Below, in pieces: positions 37,642 through 39,636 of a DNA stretch of 39,636 bases. The notes beneath the pieces were generated by a model, which worked only from the letters and a program-made list of their open reading frames with translations, did no database searches and was not told where the DNA came from. Source of the DNA: a virus. A program made the translations under genes and the position numbers. Each line of letters begins with the position of its first letter. The stretch's first letter is position 1. The DNA lies in IMG/VR virus record IMGVR_UViG_3300042914_001135, positions 1 through 39,636 of that record, one strand, 5' to 3'.

Positions 37642-39636
37642 TACGGTAACTGTCCTGTCTGAGCCAATAGTTTTTCTTGTTCGGTTAAAGTCTTGAATTC
37701 TCTGGACAGAACACTATCCCACACGCCCTGAAACGCAGGATTCTTTTCAGCGATTTGATCCCCAAGGATTTTCAAAGCCTCACGCTCGACGATACCACCA
37801 CGGTTATTACGCCAAGAGTTGACGCTAGTCAAACCAGAACTACGAGTAATCAGATTGACAATTGCGTTACGCTGCACCAGATACTCTTTCAATGGAGCCA
37901 TAACCGGCAAGTTGGCCAACTTCGGATCAATAGATGCTTTAACAATTGAGTTCACCGAGTTAACGATCTCATCGTTATATTCCTGAAACGCAAGTGTCCT
38001 GTTCCAACTAGGCAACGATGATTTGATTTGAGATTCCATCATGCTCAAAGCGTATGATTTGAGAGGAGTTTCGCCTAAAGCCTGTGTCAACTCACGATCA
38101 TATTTGTTGTAACGGAAATTACCCCACAACTGTTCAATCTGAGCAGCGATTTCTTCCTTCGGCAGAGCAGAAAGTTCTCCTGCACGTTTCTGAATGTTGT
38201 AAATCTTTTGGTCGAACTCGTTTGTGTTCGGTCCAAAATAGCCTGCAACATCTGGATAACGCCTAAACAAATCTGGGTTTTCGTTTTTGAACTTGTAGAA
38301 CGCTTTACTGGACTCTGAACCAGGAACATTACTTTCGCTGATGGAAGCCAAATACGGTAGGACAAGATCACCGTATTGGTTCACCACTCCATCGATTTGA
38401 TCTTGGAACGTGCCGCCCTTGTCACGAATGTCGTTTTCTGTTTTTCGGATACTGTCCAATAGAACACCGAGCGGAACCAGTTTGCTGTCTTGTTCTGCGT
38501 AGAACTGGCTGATTGGTGCGCCAGGGGAAAAGAACTGTGTTAAACCGCGCAACCACCATAGGGTGTTGCCCTTGTCTTGTGATGCCTGCATCGCTTCACG
38601 AACACCAGCTTCGTCTTGTGTGTATTTACCTGAAGCAAGTTCGGCCATGAACGCCCTGCTCTGCAAAGTTTTATACACAGGGTCATTGTTCGGGTTGCCT
38701 AAGAACTGTGACACACGCTCAAATGGTGTTCCAGCAGCCAAACCTTGTGCGAAACGCTGGAGTGCCAAAGGAGTGAAGTAGTCTTGCAATTCGTTAGATG
38801 GTTCACCGTAAGGGATGAATACCTTATTTAGTCTGTCCCAAACCTCACCTTGCCTGTTAGGGATAGCGGTGTAGGTCAAAGCAACATACGGACCAACCGA
38901 CGGGATAACGCTTGTAGCCATCGACAAAGAACCAACACTCACTTTGTAGTCAAATGGGATACCAGTCAACGCTCGCGCTGCGCCACCGACAAGTGGATAA
39001 TTGAAACTCAAAGACCCTGTTTGCGGGTCACGATAAACAAAACCTTCGTTCTTTCCATCTTGGTCGATATCTCCTGGGCCAATGATGTTGGTTTCACCAG
39101 GTCCACCAATTTGCAAGTTGCCTAAAGCCTCAGCAGCTTTATCGATCTTGTGGGTGGCAAGAGGGTTGATTGCAGTTTTTGCTAACTGGACGCTAACTTC
39201 ACGGAAAGCATCAAAGAATGGGAACAAGAGGCGATGGTTGTAACCAAACAATGTTTTCTTACGTGAGTCAAACAACAAGTTGATCGTGTCCTCAACTGCT
39301 CGATATCCAGCAAGATAGTCAAGTTTTTCTAATGTGCCAGTACCTTTAGCCCGTGGAATGTTGTCAAGGATATTCTCTACGACGTGCTGCGGGAGGTTCA
39401 GATCAGGTAAAGAAGCCTTCAGTTTTAATGCTTCTTCCTTGCTAAGTAAAGGGATCATGTCGGCAATTAGGTTCCATTTACGTGCGTTAAACATTGGTAT
39501 TCTAGCGAACCTGTCTGATGCGCGACCATAAGCGTTCTGCATAAACCAACTAAAAATGCCAGCAGATTTTTCTTCATCAAACTGTGAAACACGGGGGAAC
39601 ACCATTGTTGCTTCTGGGGCTTTGGACCATTCAGCA
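37641..39636 (-). CDS. Giant virion-type protein, C-terminal part (5' end outside window)
   Basis: The frame is open to the right window edge; the first Met, at 39605, is internal, as residues AEWSKAPEAT before it are also encoded. Its first 317 codons correspond to the last codons of the 1-5735 gene at the other end of the window, with roughly eight amino acid changes, and it continues 348 residues beyond, to TAA at 37641. The new part is helical and charged (for example ASQDKGNTLWWLRGLTQFF and EEIAAQIEQLWGNFRYNKYD), with the shared segment TLFGYNHR(L/I)LFPFFDAFRE. It ends the giant protein, and the next gene overlaps by one base. Confidence 0.9.
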   Translation of the reverse strand, partial: AEWSKAPEATMVFPRVSQFDEEKSAGIFSWFMQNAYGRASDRFARIPMFNARKWNLIADMIPLLSKEEALKLKASLPDLNLPQHVVENILDNIPRAKGTGTLEKLDYLAGYRAVEDTINLLFDSRKKTLFGYNHRLLFPFFDAFREVSVQLAKTAINPLATHKIDKAAEALGNLQIGGPGETNIIGPGDIDQDGKNEGFVYRDPQTGSLSFNYPLVGGAARALTGIPFDYKVSVGSLSMATSVIPSVGPYVALTYTAIPNRQGEVWDRLNKVFIPYGEPSNELQDYFTPLALQRFAQGLAAGTPFERVSQFLGNPNNDPVYKTLQSRAFMAELASGKYTQDEAGVREAMQASQDKGNTLWWLRGLTQFFSPGAPISQFYAEQDSKLVPLGVLLDSIRKTENDIRDKGGTFQDQIDGVVNQYGDLVLPYLASISESNVPGSESSKAFYKFKNENPDLFRRYPDVAGYFGPNTNEFDQKIYNIQKRAGELSALPKEEIAAQIEQLWGNFRYNKYDRELTQALGETPLKSYALSMMESQIKSSLPSWNRTLAFQEYNDEIVNSVNSIVKASIDPKLANLPVMAPLKEYLVQRNAIVNLITRSSGLTSVNSWRNNRGGIVEREALKILGDQIAEKNPAFQGVWDSVLSREFKTLTEQEKLLAQTGQLP
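38686..39636. repeat. Terminal direct repeat, right copy (diverged)
   Basis: Partner of 1-951 (offset 38685). The identical stretch 39512-39636 is the last 125 bp of the window, with about 72 substitutions in the 826 bp before it and no indels. A junction made by an assembler joining two strain variants of a circular genome would look like this. Confidence 0.95.

Overview
The window reads as a nearly complete genome of a tailed double-stranded DNA phage of an actinobacterium, probably a lytic one. A WhiB-family regulator (16584-16874) is a family essentially confined to Actinobacteria and their phages. A Thr-rich secreted protein with runs of T broken by VPE or IPE resembles the linkers of Acidimicrobiia surface proteins, so a freshwater or marine actinobacterial host is the best guess (inference). 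I found no integrase, excisionase or tRNA gene, and no DNA polymerase, primase or replicative helicase.

Bases 1-951 and 38686-39636 are the same 951 bp at about 92% identity, without gaps and in the same reading frame. A giant minus-strand gene leaves the window at base 1 and re-enters at base 39636. The simplest reading is one circular map of about 38.7 kb opened inside a gene of roughly 2,260 codons, with the two ends taken from two strain variants.

On that map the morphogenesis genes run leftward: terminase (10406-8427), portal (8175-6409), two small proteins, the giant protein (5735-1 joined to 39636-37641), three helical virion-type proteins (37641-34882), a promoter with a palindrome, scaffold (34731-34276), N4-gp56-like capsid (34225-33257) and a terminator. 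Next come small structural proteins, a tandem-repeat protein, a glycosyltransferase (31256-30132), tiny Lys-rich proteins, an adaptor-like protein, a beta-rich tail protein and tail or fibre proteins (to 24562). The lysis region (24586-21790) has a mucin-like surface protein, small membrane proteins and an M15 peptidase with a peptidoglycan-binding domain. Then come metallophosphoesterase, YqaJ-type exonuclease, annealing protein, a PD-(D/E)XK-like nuclease, a secreted transglycosylase-like enzyme, WhiB and small Zn-finger-like proteins (to 15698).

One block, 11963-15588, lies on the other strand. It holds twelve tightly packed small genes, its 5' half is visibly richer in G+C, and it starts with an ArdA-like antirestriction protein behind a good sigma70-type promoter. 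It ends at a strong terminator against the convergent WhiB/recombination operon. I read it as the early, host-takeover and anti-defence operon; most of its products are unrecognised. Between it and the leftward late genes is a roughly 680-bp non-coding control region with divergent promoters and inverted repeats.
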